A stretch of 64,000 bases of DNA from Nemophila menziesii (GCA_029959085.1 JARWIR010000005.1:48548850-48612849), one strand, 5' to 3'. Shown: positions 21,104 to 32,744, counted from the first letter of the stretch. The notes: generated from the sequence alone by a model not told the origin. Numbers and translations are program-made.

Positions 21104-21314
21104 ATTTAAGGTATTTATGTTTGACGTTGTATAAACCAGAAAACGTTTTCTTTTTGTTTTATAAACTTTACTTTTGCAATAATATCTGGGTCTGTGTATA
21201 CAGAACGAAATTGTTACATTCTATTTCCTTTCTCTTATTCTGATTTCTAGGCTTGTGTATACATACTAGAAAATTACTCACTTACTAACGTCAGATTTCT
21301 GCTTCATATAGAAT
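21104..21314 (+). other. Copia E 5' leader
   Basis: About 210 nt between LTR and gag start. It begins ATTTAAGGTATTTATG, which does not match a primer site I recognise. It contains repeated TGTGTATACA-like pieces (about 21193 and 21253). Nothing coding is supported. Confidence 0.5.
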
Positions 21315-24300
21315 ATGGAGAAAAATACTGGACAAAGTGAAAGGCAACCTGAGACGGGTAATAACTCAAGAACAGAAGTTCGTGTACCCGCACCAACACC
21401 TATTGGACCAGCCGATAGGCCAGAAAAGTTCAATGGTTCTGACTTTAAGAGGTGGCAGCAAAAGATGTTGTTCTACCTGACCACTCTAAGCTTGGCAAAA
21501 TTTCTAAAGGAAGATCCACCAGAAATGGGATCCAATCCAAATAATGAGACATATAATGCAGTAGATGCTTGGCAACATGCTGATTTCCTATGTAAGAATT
21601 ACATTCTAAACTGTTTGGATAATTCCTTATATAATGTGTATATCACCATGCCAACTGCCAAGCAATTATGGGAGTCTCTTGAGAAGAAATACAAGACTGA
21701 AGATGTCGGCACAAAGAAATTTGTGATCGGTAAGTTCCTTGATTTCAAAATGGTGGATTCAAGATCATTAATGTCTCAAGTACAACAGTTGCAGTTGATC
21801 CTTCATGAGTTGAGTGCTGAAGGTATGAATCTGGTAGAGCCTTTCCAAGTTGGTGCTCTTGTGGAAAAGCTACCCCCGTTGTATAAAGATTTCAAGAATT
21901 ACCTCAAGCATAAACGCAAACAGATAAGTCTTGAAGATCTAATTGTAAGGTTAAGAATCGAGAAAGACAAGCGAATGGCTGAAAAGGCAACTAACCCTCA
22001 ATCATATGAAGCCAAGGCAAATGTTGTGGAACATGGGAGGACCAACCAAAACAACAAGCGCAAGAGGCAAGGGCAGTCAAATAATGAAAACAACAAAAAG
22101 GTGAAATTCAACGGGGATTGTCACAACTGTGGAAAGCATGGACATCGTGCAAAAGACCGTCGAAACAAAAAGGCACAAGGAAACCAAAAGAAATTTAAGG
22201 GTGGTCAGTCATATGTGACTGAGATATCTCAGGGTATTGACGATTTGGATCTGGCGGCAACAGTCTCAGAAGTCAACCTCGTCAGCAACCCACGAACGTG
22301 GTTGATAGACACTGGAGCAACCCGACATGTGTGCTTAGACAAATCTGTGTTCCAAACCTACAAAAAAGCTACAAATGAAGAAATCCTATATATGGGAAAT
22401 TCCGCCACCTCAAAGGTTCAAGGTACTGGAAAGATTGTACTAAAGATGACCTCCGGGAAAGAGTTGACCTTGAACAATGTCCTCCATGTTCCAGACATTA
22501 GCAAGAACTTAGTTTCTGGTTCCTTACTTAGCAAGGCTGGGTATAAACTTGTATTTGTAGCTGATAAGTTTGTATTAACTAAGAACGAAATGTATGTAGG
22601 AAAAGGGTACCTATGTGACGGTCTGTTTAAGATGAATGTAATGACCGTAGTACCTACAAAAATTGTAACCGATAAAGAAATGAATGAAAATTCTGATTGT
22701 GTTTATATGCTTGACTCACCTAATTTATGGCATGATAGATTAGGGCATGTTAATTTCGGTTCAATAAATAAGTTAGTAAACGTTGGGTTATTACCTAATG
22801 TGAATTTCAATTCTCAAAAGGAATGTGAAGTATGCGTTGAGTCAAAATTAACAAAAACCTCATTTAAGTCTATAGAAAGGACTTCGACACCTTTAGAGTT
22901 AATTAACAGTGACATATGTGACTTGAAATTTGTGCAAACTAGAAGTGGTAAAAAGTATTTCATAACTTTCATTGACGATTGCACAAGGTATTGTCAAATA
23001 TACTTGCTTCGAAGTAAGGATGAGGCGTTAGAAGAATTTATGCAATACAAAACTGAAGTTGAGAATCAACTAAATAAAAAGATTAAGAATCTTAGAACAG
23101 ATAGGGGAGGAGAATATGTGTCTCCTTTTGAAGAGTTTTGCGCTAAACATGGAATCATCCATCAAACCACGGCCCCCTACTCGCCTCAACAAAACGGGAT
23201 TGCTGAACGTAAGAACCGCACGTTGAAGGAAATGATGAATGCCTTGTTGATTAACTCAGTGTTACCACAAAACTTGTGGGGAGAGGCTTTACTCACCACA
23301 AATCACATCCTCAACAAGGTACCACACAAGAAGGTAAATAAAACTCCTTACGAATTATGGAAAGGAAAACCACCTTCCTTCAAATACTTAAAAGTGTGGG
23401 GATGCTTGGCAAAGGTAGCAATTCCTGCTCCTAAAATGGTCAAAATAGGACCAAAGACCATCGATTGCGTCTTTATTGGATATGCTCACAACAGTGCTGC
23501 ATATAGATTCCTTGTACACAAATCTTGTCATGTTGAAATTAACGTCAATACGGTGATTGAATCAAGAAATGCACATTTCTTTGAAACAACATTTCCGTAC
23601 AAGACCACACCAGAATCTGGTTCCTTAAAAAGAACACGTGATGCAATTGAAGAAAAGCAAGATCAAGAATCATTGCCAACTAAAAAGCAATATCAAGAAT
23701 CATTGCCAAATGAAGGAGAACCAAGAAGAAGTAAGCGGATTAGAACCTCTACGTCTTTTGGTCCTGACTTTCTATCTTACATGCTAGATGACGAACCACG
23801 AACATTCAAGGAGGCTATGTCAAACCCTGACGCCCCATACTGGAAAGAAGCGGTAAATAGCGAGAAATATTCCATTATGCAAAACCATACATGGGAACTA
23901 GTGGATCTCCCTCCTGGGAATAAACCACTTGGATGCAAATGGATATTCAAGAAGAAACTAAAGACCGATGGGTCTATTGAAAAATACAAGGCTCGCCTTG
24001 TTGTAAAAGGTTATAGTCAAAAAGAAGGACTTGATTATTTTGATACTTATTCTCCAGTCACGAGAATATCATCCATTCGAATGTTAATCGCTATAGCTTC
24101 AATATACAAGCTCGAAATACATCAGATGGATGTAAAAACTGCCTTCCTAAATGGAGAAATAAATGAAGAGATATATATGGAACAACCTGAGGGTTACCTA
24201 GTTCCAGGTAAGGAGAAGCAAGTATGTAAGCTTGTTAAATCTCTATATGGTTTAAAACAGGCACCGAAGCAATGGCATGACAAATTTGATAGATTCATGA

Positions 24301-24743
24301 TTTCAAATGATTTCAAGATAAATGAATGTGACAAATGCGTTTATGTAAAACAAAATGAGACTGGATATGTCATTGTCCGTTTATATGTGGATGATATGTT
24401 AATCATTGGAAGTAACAATGATATGATTAAATTCACCAAAAGGATGCTTTCAAGTAAGTTTGACATGAAAGATTTAGGCCTTGCGGATGCTATTTTGGGT
24501 ATCAATATTCTCCGAACATCTGAAGGTATTATACTATCTCAGTCACACTATATTGAGAAAGTATTAAACAAATTTAGTAATGGCGACACAAATATCGCCA
24601 AGACACCAGTTGATGTAAATTTACATCTTGCTAAGAACACTTGTGATATGATCAACCAGTTGGAGTACTCTCGGATTATTGGGAGTCTCATGTACTTAAC
24701 GAACTGCACTAAGCCAGATCAACTATGGAATCTGAGTTTATAG
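21315..24743 (+). CDS. Copia E gag-pol polyprotein (C-terminally deleted)
   Basis: A 1,142-residue open frame. Gag: PEKFNGSDFKRWQQKMLFYL through about residue 250. Zinc knuckle CHNCGKHGHRAKDR near residues 271-284, whose fourth ligand is Arg instead of Cys. Protease WLIDTGATRHVC near 330. Integrase: LWHDRLGHVNFGSIN with CEVCVESK, then DDE residues in SDICDLKF, LRTDRGGEYVSPFEEF and PYSPQQNGIAERKNRTL (about 530-640). RT: KWIFKKKLKTDGSIEKYKAR, MDVKTAFLNGEI and catalytic LYVDDMLIIGS near 1022. It stops soon after YLTNCTKPDQ, where a deletion has joined RT to the RNase H end. The frame is otherwise intact, which suggests a fairly young copy. Confidence 0.92.
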   Translation: MEKNTGQSERQPETGNNSRTEVRVPAPTPIGPADRPEKFNGSDFKRWQQKMLFYLTTLSLAKFLKEDPPEMGSNPNNETYNAVDAWQHADFLCKNYILNCLDNSLYNVYITMPTAKQLWESLEKKYKTEDVGTKKFVIGKFLDFKMVDSRSLMSQVQQLQLILHELSAEGMNLVEPFQVGALVEKLPPLYKDFKNYLKHKRKQISLEDLIVRLRIEKDKRMAEKATNPQSYEAKANVVEHGRTNQNNKRKRQGQSNNENNKKVKFNGDCHNCGKHGHRAKDRRNKKAQGNQKKFKGGQSYVTEISQGIDDLDLAATVSEVNLVSNPRTWLIDTGATRHVCLDKSVFQTYKKATNEEILYMGNSATSKVQGTGKIVLKMTSGKELTLNNVLHVPDISKNLVSGSLLSKAGYKLVFVADKFVLTKNEMYVGKGYLCDGLFKMNVMTVVPTKIVTDKEMNENSDCVYMLDSPNLWHDRLGHVNFGSINKLVNVGLLPNVNFNSQKECEVCVESKLTKTSFKSIERTSTPLELINSDICDLKFVQTRSGKKYFITFIDDCTRYCQIYLLRSKDEALEEFMQYKTEVENQLNKKIKNLRTDRGGEYVSPFEEFCAKHGIIHQTTAPYSPQQNGIAERKNRTLKEMMNALLINSVLPQNLWGEALLTTNHILNKVPHKKVNKTPYELWKGKPPSFKYLKVWGCLAKVAIPAPKMVKIGPKTIDCVFIGYAHNSAAYRFLVHKSCHVEINVNTVIESRNAHFFETTFPYKTTPESGSLKRTRDAIEEKQDQESLPTKKQYQESLPNEGEPRRSKRIRTSTSFGPDFLSYMLDDEPRTFKEAMSNPDAPYWKEAVNSEKYSIMQNHTWELVDLPPGNKPLGCKWIFKKKLKTDGSIEKYKARLVVKGYSQKEGLDYFDTYSPVTRISSIRMLIAIASIYKLEIHQMDVKTAFLNGEINEEIYMEQPEGYLVPGKEKQVCKLVKSLYGLKQAPKQWHDKFDRFMISNDFKINECDKCVYVKQNETGYVIVRLYVDDMLIIGSNNDMIKFTKRMLSSKFDMKDLGLADAILGINILRTSEGIILSQSHYIEKVLNKFSNGDTNIAKTPVDVNLHLAKNTCDMINQLEYSRIIGSLMYLTNCTKPDQLWNLSL

Positions 24744-25078
24744 CTTTAGACAAAGCTGCTGAAGAAGCCGAGTGGCTTCGGAATTTTCTAGAGGATATTC
24801 CTAATTGGCCAAAGCCTGTGTCAGCTATCTACATACATTGCGATAGTCAAAGTGCCATTGGTAGGGCACTAAACGAAATGTATAACGGTAAGTCTAGACA
24901 CATACGTTGTAGACACAATACCGTTAGACAATTGCTCTCAAACGGAATTATCACAATTGATTATGTTCGATCAAAGGATAATATAGCAGATCCACTGACC
25001 AAAGGTCTACAAAGAGAGCAAGTGCGAGTCTTGTCAAGGAGAATGGGTCTTAAGCCTACGAAAGCTGAGTTGCCATGA
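24725..25078 (+). pseudogene. Copia E RNase H, C-terminal remnant
   Basis: 117 codons in a different frame from the polyprotein: MESEFIALDKAAEEAEWLRN, HCDSQSAIGRALNEM, SRHIRCRHNTVRQLL and the signature SKDNIADPLTKGLQREQV. In related Copia proteins roughly 100 residues separate the CTKPD motif from STMESEFIAL, including the first RNase H catalytic residue. Here they are almost adjacent (24716-24728). An internal deletion of about 0.3 kb is the best explanation. Confidence 0.85.
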
Positions 25079-25682
25079 TGGGAACCCTACCTAGCAGAGT
25101 GGAGATCCCACAATCTAGGTTCAAAGGGAAAACTGAATCATGAAACTGCAATTTGGTGCGATGCACTGTGGGGAAACCTCCCTAAACCATTCTTAGGACA
25201 AAAATTAAACAGTGCTACATGTAAAATTGAAGGATAAGTTAAACTTTTAATGGTTCTTGTATCTTCTAACATAAGATAGAGTAATGCAGAATACTCTCGA
25301 CAAGAAACCACCTATATGAATAACATGGGTAGGGCCGCCCTACGAGAATTTGTAATGGCGAAATTCTCCGACGGTTATTCATGAAATACCAGGAGTTGTC
25401 CAGGGCCGTAAATGGACACAACCGTGAGAACCAAATAATGTTTCGAAGTATACTATGTAATTTCTATTGTCTTGGTTTACACAAAAGCTGAATAGTTCAA
25501 GACATCACGTTCACTAGTTAGCAAGTAAATCCGATAGCTCTTACTACAGAAGGTTCAAGGCCAAAAGCTACCTTTCTCGATGTAGTATTCTTCTACGCTT
25601 CTCTCTCGCACTCTCTCGTGTTTAGCATTCTTTTGCATAATTTTTTTTAAGGTGGTTAGTCAATTTCCATTCATGTGGGGAT
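25079..25682 (+). other. Copia E 3' untranslated region
   Basis: About 600 bp with no supported gene. It contains two similar blocks around AATTCTCCGACGGTTATTCATG and ATGTGGGGAT, the latter directly before the 3' LTR as a weak polypurine tract. Confidence 0.6.
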
Positions 25683-26444
25683 TGTTGGTCAAATGAGATT
25701 TTTACCCAAGGGATGACCATGTTTACGATGACAGTGGGTGACTCAATTTAAAGAAATGATTCGAATATTAATTAACGTAATACATTCATCTGGTAAAAAA
25801 TCATTTGAAGTTGAATGAGAAATTGAGTCATAGAATTTGAAGAAATTAAAAGAAAAAAAAAGATTAAAATAAATAATAATACATGTTGTTTATTTTATTT
25901 TTCTTTTGGTTATGAAGCAAAGCAAAAAAAAAAAGGTATTGCTGGGCTTTGAATCTGGGCCTCCAAGCTAGTGGGCTTTTGGGCCAGATTTTCATACCAT
26001 CTGGACCAGCTTATGTTTTGGTCTTCTATACTAAACTAAACGTTGTGCCTGTTAATGTAACGTATCTTCAAATGAACCATCACAACTCTTTTGCCAAATC
26101 CATCTTCTCATCTTCTATAAATAGTTGGCCAACTCAAACATTTTCATTCATTCATTTTTCAAAGCATTAAAATTATAAGAGAGAGATAGAAAGAAGCAGC
26201 ATTATTAAGTTTGTCGAAATTCTTAAGAATTCGTGTGTCAGTTTCTTTTGAATAGTTTTTGTCGTTGTATCCTGGAGGTTGAAGCCAACAAACGTAAGAC
26301 ACCGGTACGTGGCCTAAATACCTTAAAGACATCGGATCCAATCCGAGCCTCGACAAGTAAAGTTGTTTATTTATATATACTTTTATTTTATTTCTGCATT
26401 AGTTTCTATATTGTTTTACTGGTTTATACAAATAAAACACAACA
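25683..26444 (+). repeat. Copia E 3' LTR
   Basis: 762 bp, partner of the LTR at 20343. TATAAATA at 26116-26123. Followed by the TSD GAATC and the rest of the B 3' LTR. Confidence 0.95.
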
Positions 26445-26989
26445 GAATCCACGTTTAACTAGCCCGAAATCAGCAATTATCAACAGCCTTCCAAATTTGC
26501 AGCTTGAATTTTGTCAACTTTTCGAGATATTTCTTCTTGCTTTGACTTCATTACACGATCTTTGACTTTAATATTCTATTCCTCTCCTAGCTAGTATTCA
26601 AAACCTACAAACATTATACTAGAAACTAACCATATTACGCGCAAAAGTTTAATAAATAAAAAGAGTAATGATATTTGTCACCCTTTTTTATCACCCTTTT
26701 ATCACCTCCTAGGTGTATGTCTACATGGACCAATGAATTAATTTCTCTATCCTATTTAATTTTTCTCTATCTGCTATTCAAGGAAATTAAAACATATACA
26801 TAGAAAGGTGATAAAAGGGTGACATGAAAAGGGGTGACATATATCATTACTCAAATAAAAAATACTAGAATTTAAAGAGGAATATTGAATTATTGCATAT
26901 TAACACCAAAAGTCTATCTAAATAATCAAATAAACACAAAAATTTTTGTCTCCCAATGGTATGAAATTAGAACATTTAGGGAGACGTCA
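26445..26989 (-). repeat. Athila B 3' LTR, second segment
   Basis: Resumes the LTR (CACGTTTAACTAGCCC matches 47406 onward of the 5' LTR) and ends GAGACGTCA, where the 5' LTR ends GAGACATCA. It carries a 190-bp MITE absent from the 5' LTR. Confidence 0.93.
26663..26852. mobile_element. MITE with Mutator-like 9-bp target duplication
   Basis: A 190-bp non-coding element with inverted ends: GAGTAATGATATTTGTCACC on the left, and the right end reads GAGTAATGATATATGTCACC in reverse complement. It is flanked by AAATAAAAA at 26654-26662 and 26853-26861. The B 5' LTR has the empty site (AATAAATGAAAAATACTAG near 47610), which confirms the boundaries. The 9-bp duplication points to the Mutator superfamily. 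Confidence 0.9.
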
Positions 26990-27025
26990 AGACCCCCAAC
27001 TCAAACCTTTGTCGTCCCGACAAAG
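26990..27025 (-). other. Athila B polypurine tract with hairpin
   Basis: On the minus strand CTTTGTCG-GGA-CGACAAAG (27007-27025) precedes TTTGAGTTGGGGGTC (26991-27005) and the LTR at 26989. Equivalent to 14358-14390 of A. Confidence 0.75.
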
Positions 27026-27952
27026 TAAAACTAAAATACAAGGGGAATGAAGTAGATGCAATATAAAATTGAAGCTAGTAAATACACCCAAAGCAATTCT
27101 TAAAATAAATCTCATATAGTAAAGATTAGGAAATAATATGCACATCTACTTACATGCAAAATCAAACACAAATAATATCAATCATCAAATTAAAGTTGCA
27201 ATGCTAGAAGGTTACACTTGTACCCATCTATGTATGATGGCTATAGGGTATTCATTGATCTTAACTCGCTTTGAATGCTCTACTTAGTATACTCCCTATT
27301 AACTGAATTACAAATTCACTATGCACCTAGGAATCACGAGGACTTTACGGTTTTAGCATAGGTTTAGGGACAGTATGGATGTATATTTGGTAAATTTGAA
27401 GTGAGCTTTTGGCTCTCTCCTCACTTACCATCAACAACTGTCCACGAGCTTGAGTTTACACTCATATAATGTTCTCACTCAACCCATTTACGCACTAATT
27501 TAGCGTCCCATGTCAACCCAATACATATAAGATGATATTTCAGAACATTCCACTTTGTCGGATGTTTATTCTTTCATATTTTTCTTTTTCTTATCTTTTC
27601 TTTTCTTCTTTTTTTTTGTACAGAGGCAAACCAGGTTCCCGGTCCCTACTGTATGATTTTTCAAAATTTTAATTTTTCTTTATTTTTTTCATTCCGGCAA
27701 AGGGTTACAATTTAATACAATCATATGCAATTGTGTCTCATTATAAACACGTAAGTTTCCTTCCTAATACATTTTCCCATAAGTGGACCCACCACCCCAA
27801 ACTCAAGCTCGAGACGAGTCTCACGATTGTGATTCAAGTGTGGGTCATATGGTCATGCCTAATAATCTAAGGATAATGGTCTTATATCGTGGCTGCAAAA
27901 GAAAGGTTTAAGGATCAATCTTGGGCTAAGACGGATAAAATTAATATAAGGG
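27026..27952 (-). other. Athila B 3' untranslated region, distal part
   Basis: No supported gene. The conserved polypurine-like block in sense orientation (CTTGAGTTTGGGGTGGTGGG) is at 27788-27807, preceded in sense by ATCGTGAGAC. It contains pyrimidine-rich tracts (about 27560-27690) around an ACCAGGTTCCCGGT palindrome at about 27638, the same motif as the B palindrome cluster. Ends at the AAGGG duplication of Athila C (27948-27952). Confidence 0.65.
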
Positions 27953-29447
27953 TGGTGTGGCCTAGGGTGTGATAAAATAAGATAAATAATAAGTCAGAAA
28001 ACAACGGACTCTCACCCTAGACAGACACAGTACTGCAAGTATTACAGGACGAATGCAAGTTTTAATGATAAGTTGAGTTCGTTCTCAGGGACTTAGTGTG
28101 TTAATCAAATGGGTAGCAATAACGAGTAAGAAGTAATTAATTAAAAGAAAAGAAAATAAAGAGAGAATAATTCGAGATATTAAATTAAACTAAGGAAAAT
28201 AAAGACAAAAAATTAAATACGAAGAGATATGAGATGAGAAGTATAGCTTAGGTTTTGCTAGTATGCACTAAACCTTCTAATTCTTTCTATCAAATCTAGT
28301 TAATAAGGGAGATAATTAGCTCTAAGATACTTAGTCAGGATTCTAAATTCCCATACCTTAGACCTTGAGAGCGACTAAGGGGGCTACAGACACACCACGA
28401 GGATGGTTCAAATAGGGTTTACAAGCGCTACCAAGGCCCTAATGACTATCTAGTTAGAATTAGTGTTGTCAGGACCAATATCGACACTAGACATTATGTG
28501 GTGTTTCAATAATTAGACACCCAGCTAAGGTGATCATCTAACTACTATTAAGGTAATCCTATACTCGTGCATTAGCAAGGAAAACAGTCATTAAATCAAA
28601 ACACATAAACAAATATAAAGGTAAGAAGCTAATATCAGATTAAAACATGTAATTCCTAAAGAAACTTAGATAGAAAGAAATTAGAATTCATAGTTTATAC
28701 ATGATGCAAAACCCAAGCTATGGGAAGTTTAGTTCATACCTGAAGGAAATAAACTAAAGAAAATAATAAAAGACATCATCTTGCTCTCTACAATAATTCT
28801 AATGAATAAAACCCTAAGAACTAATTACTATGAGGCAAGGATGATTTTACAAGTGATATAACGGTGTATTTATAGGTGTTTAGAAGACCTAATTCGTTTT
28901 CTTGAAGGAGAAGGTAAGTAGTGGACTCCAAGCCCAACTCAAATTCGTAACCCTAAAACATGAAATCAGGCTCGTTTTTGTTTTGGTCCTAGCAGCTTCA
29001 GTACTCATCTGTTTGACGCGTATGAGTAGTCGAAATTCATCGTCTCGGAAAGATCTCCAACTTTGCTCTTGACCTTTTCTCCAAATTACACACCGATTTT
29101 GAGATATTAGTTGATTTGTGGTCGTAGGTGCTAACATTCAGATTTAAGGCAGCTTTTCCTTTTCCATGATTTTAGCTTTTCTTTCCTTATCTCCAATTAC
29201 CATGCTTATCTCTTTCCATATCTTGTAATCTTTGACTTGGACTCTAATTAATCTCCATAATTATCTTTAAAGCTTCACACTAAGTAAATAATTAAACCCA
29301 ATATGCTCTAAAAATATTAATTTACTAAATCAAGACTCAAAATAGGAAAGTATACTATTTCTCAAGAAAAACGATTAGAAAGACTTCTAAATCACTAAAA
29401 ATGATGTCTCATCTTAACATAAATCTATCACAAATGAGCAGACATCA
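27953..29447 (-). repeat. Athila C 3' LTR
   Basis: 1,495 bp, TGGTGTGGCCTAGG...CAGACATCA on the + strand. It lacks about 46 bp that the 5' LTR has near 36715-36762. The reverse complement of GTCCCTGAGAACGAA is at about 28079-28093. Confidence 0.93.
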
Positions 29448-29483
29448 AGACCTCCAACTCAAAGTTGTATCGTCCCGATACAA
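29448..29483 (-). other. Athila C polypurine tract with covarying hairpin
   Basis: In sense orientation TTGTATCG-GGA-CGATACAA (29465-29483) precedes CTTTGAGTTGGAGGTC and the LTR. The loop equals that of A and B while the stem has different, still paired bases. The G run is interrupted by A (GGAGG), which may weaken priming. Confidence 0.75.
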
Positions 29484-30967
29484 TAAAGATAAAAACAAAG
29501 GGAAGTCTATAAATACACACCTATGTAATTTTCAACACAATGGGAAGAACATAGCAGAATGTATAGAATTTGTATACTTCATGCAATAATATTTCATAAT
29601 TACTCATATTTCATGCAATAATATTTATAAAGCAATTACTCATATTTCATGCAATAATATTTATAAACTACATATCTGTATACTTCTCATATCCATAGTC
29701 AACACGGCTTTGAATTCAAGATCAGATTAGTTTCGCAATGTAAGAAGGATTGGGACTTTACTCAGTTTACCAAGGAAGCTATAGATTGTTCATCGAACTT
29801 CACTAGTATTCAAAGATCCACTTAACTACTCTCTAATGGCTCAATCACTTCTCAATTACATAGAAAAGAATCAAAAGATCGTTAAGGTTGTAATTTAGGC
29901 TTAGGGACGGTATGATAGTATATTTGGATAATTTAGAGTGAGCTTTTGGCTCTCTCCTCACTAGCCATCAACGAATCGCCCTAGAGCTTGAGTTACTCTC
30001 ATAAAACATATCTCACTCAACCCAATGATTTCTTTGATGCACAATTTAGCATCCCCAATAACCCAATTAAAGAATAAGATGTTCACTTAAAAATTCCACT
30101 TTGCCAGTCCGAATATATATATTTTCTTTTCAAATCAATTTCTACAGCTATGACTCTCTTTTTAATGTTGAGATATCATGCTATTTTTCTCATATATATA
30201 TATATTTTCTTTTCTTTTTATGCCCTTGTTGGCAAATTTAGCTCGTAGCTTCTTTTTCATTCACTATTACCCCGACAAAGGGTTACAATATAACTTGTGA
30301 ATCATCATTAATATAAAGAACAGAGCACAATTAATAAGCTCAAAAATCCCATCCTAATAACACTTCCCATAATGGTGGACCCACCACCCCAAACTCAAGC
30401 TCTAAAACAACTGTCTATGCATCGTGATTCGAGTGCGGGTCATATGGAAAAGTCCTATAATCTAAAGGGATATGGCTTATAATGTGTCTAAATAAAAAGC
30501 TTTAGAAAGGCTAGAAGGGGCTGAGAAGGATATAACATATAAAATCAAATAACAAGGTGAGAAGGTATAAAAAGGCTTCAAGTGGCTTCAATATGAAAGA
30601 ACTGCCTTAATCACTTTCTACACCATGCAATTTCGTTATTTTCTTACCTTTAGCACTTTCATCAAATGTGTTTGTCAACTAGCTTGGATCTCACGGCCTA
30701 CACACTTCTCAAGGTTCCCTGAGATCGGACATACTTTCTATCGCATTGCTCACTAATCTTTTCTTTACTATCAATGTGTGTTTTCCTGCAAATACTCAAA
30801 GCATACAAAATAAAATAGCTCATAAACATACTACTTACTATCATCAATTTATTGAGCTTATGCTTTCAAGCTATTAAACACACTCTACATCTAATTCCCA
30901 TGTATCAAAAATTTTAATTTCTACCTAAAAACAGAAAAAATGGAGATGAGAGACAACAAATCCCCAC
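29484..30967 (-). other. Athila C 3' untranslated region
   Basis: No supported gene. The conserved polypurine-like block is at 30380-30399 (CCACCACCCCAAACTCAAGC on the + strand). A directly repeated ATTTCATGCAATAATATTTA stretch is at about 29575-29660, and there is a (TA)n tract near 30198. Confidence 0.65.
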
Positions 30968-32297
30968 ACCCCCAACTCAAAAATGAGCCGTGTCCCCACG
31001 ACTCGAAAAAGACTCGAAAAAGACTTTAAAATTAGCAGATAAAAGCATTTACGGAAATGGTAAGGAAGAAAGAGAACATACTCTCGAGGCTTATCGCCTG
31101 CATTATCGACATCCAAGGCAGGATTTGCTTGATCTTTCGTTAATTTCTCAAGGAGTGTCATGATGTGCACTTGATTGGCTTTGATTTGTGCCACATCATT
31201 GGCTAAGGAAGTTTGAGCTGCTTCAAAATTGTTTAAACGCTTCCCCATCTTCTCTTGCCAACCTTGGTCCTTTTCTTCTTTTGAGACTTGCGTATACGTC
31301 GCTCCTCTCAAGACTTTCATGATCCAAGCATTATCAATATATCTCTTCTTATATTCGAGTTTTTCTTCTTCACCCAATATTAGATTCGCTTTTTGCACAA
31401 GACACGTGATCATAGTAGGATATTTAACATTATAAACTGATTTAGGAGAGACCGAAAATCACATCACCTCCTCATAGATCAACTGTGCCACATCCACTTC
31501 TTCTCCTCTCAAAATACAATCCAAAAGTAGAGCGTTCTTCTTAGTCACATCCAAAGTTCATGTGTTTCCAAAGACATTAGGAATAAGGAAATTGTGCCAA
31601 ACTCTCGCATCCGGTTGAAGATATTTGTAATGCCAAGGTGCCTTCAATTCTCCCTTATGTAGTTGCACTTTTTCCTTGTCTAAAACATGCTCAAAAAGTA
31701 ATTCCTCATCAAATATTTTTTGTTTAGCAACCGCTTCACTTACTTGCAATGTCCAATTAATTTCTTAAACTGGAAGTGGTTTCTAATCTCCTCAAATGTG
31801 AAAGGAACTAACTTTCCTCTAATCGGAACACAACCTTTAATATCTTGGCTAAAGAGGCCTAAATAGAATTCTAAAACTACCTCATGACATAATTCATAAC
31901 GTCTTACCATGAACTTAGACCAACCCAATTTTTCACCAAGCTCCAAGAATCTCTTATACTCTCATGTACCAACTTCTTCAGCGAATACTTTCTCATAAGC
32001 AAAAGGTAGCTCCTTTAATTGTTTTTCTGCAGAAGCTTTCAAGGCCTTTGAAGCTTTCTCTTTATCCATGGGTGTAGGATCTTTGAAGGGAAGAGGTTGT
32101 GTTTTCTCCTTTGAATAAAAGTAAAGCCTTTTTCCCATAGGATTAAACATAGCTAGCTTACCTCCATCTTCAACATCGATTTTACCCTTTGCTTTGTAAC
32201 TAGAACCTTTGTTATTTGATTTCTTCTCAACTGAACCCAATACCTTTCTTTTCTTCATCTCCTTTTTGTTAGACAATGTTTCCGTTCTCTTAGTCAT
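30968..32297 (-). pseudogene. Athila C ORF3 (Transposase_32-like domain), degenerate
   Basis: Sense reading starts at ATG 32297 (MTKRTETLSNKKEMKKRKVL), just after GAGTTGGGGTCAATTGAG. A Lys-rich N-terminus is followed by a domain of about 250 residues: KFMVRRYELCHEVVLEFYLG, GKLVPFTFEEIRNHFQF, LQPDARVWHNFLIPNVFG, then a Leu-rich helix and TCLVQKANLI. This pattern (charged KLVPF, then P-A-R-x-W-x-x-F, then LL and a final hydrophobic helix) resembles the plant transposon domain Transposase_32. The C-terminus is a likely coiled coil (WQEKMGKRLNNFEAAQTSLA). Stops or shifts lie near 31970, 31745, 31557 and 31450. Function unknown; commonly described as env-like only because of its position. Confidence 0.7.
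30985..31004 (-). other. Hairpin GAGTCGTG-GGGA-CACGGCTC (element C)
   Basis: Sense orientation; eight pairs with one U-G wobble and a GGGA loop, followed by TTGAGTTGGGGG (30969-30980). Counterpart of 12971-12990 in A. Confidence 0.7.
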
Positions 32298-32744
32298 CTC
32301 AATTGACCCCAACTCAGAGCTTTAACAACTCTTGAAATTTGAACTTTTGAATTATTGGTTGAACACGCTTGATTTGGTTTAGGAAGGATGAATTGATGAT
32401 GAATCTCTATGTGGGTAAGATGAACTCTTGATGGATTGGTATGGGTATATGAAATTGTAGGATAAATTTTGAAAATTTAAGCTTTTGATTCTTCAATCTA
32501 ATGTGTTTGGTGAGAATTTGGGTGTTTGAATCCTTTGTAATGATGTGGAGAGAAGATTTTATGTGTTTTAATGATGATTGGGTAGTGTTTTGATGTTTGG
32601 GGAAGGTTTGAATGAGCTTTAATGGAGTTGGGAGAGGTTTGGAGAAGAAAGAGAGGTTTAAGGATTAATAATTTCGGAATAATACCAATCCTCCTTCTTT
32701 TATAACCTAAAAACGAAGATTGTTTCTCTCTCCAATGGCGCGGT

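Larger units (their letters stand above)
20343..26444 (+). mobile_element. Copia retrotransposon E
   Basis: A 6,102-bp Ty1/Copia element in the B 3' LTR, flanked by GAATC (20338-20342 and 26445-26449). LTRs of 761 and 762 bp (TGTTGGTCAAATG...ACACAACA) differ by about a dozen substitutions plus small indels by eye. A single long gag-pol frame covers gag to RT, but most of RNase H has been deleted, so it cannot move alone. The sequence just after the 5' LTR is not the usual tRNA-Met primer site. Lineage not assigned. Confidence 0.95.
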
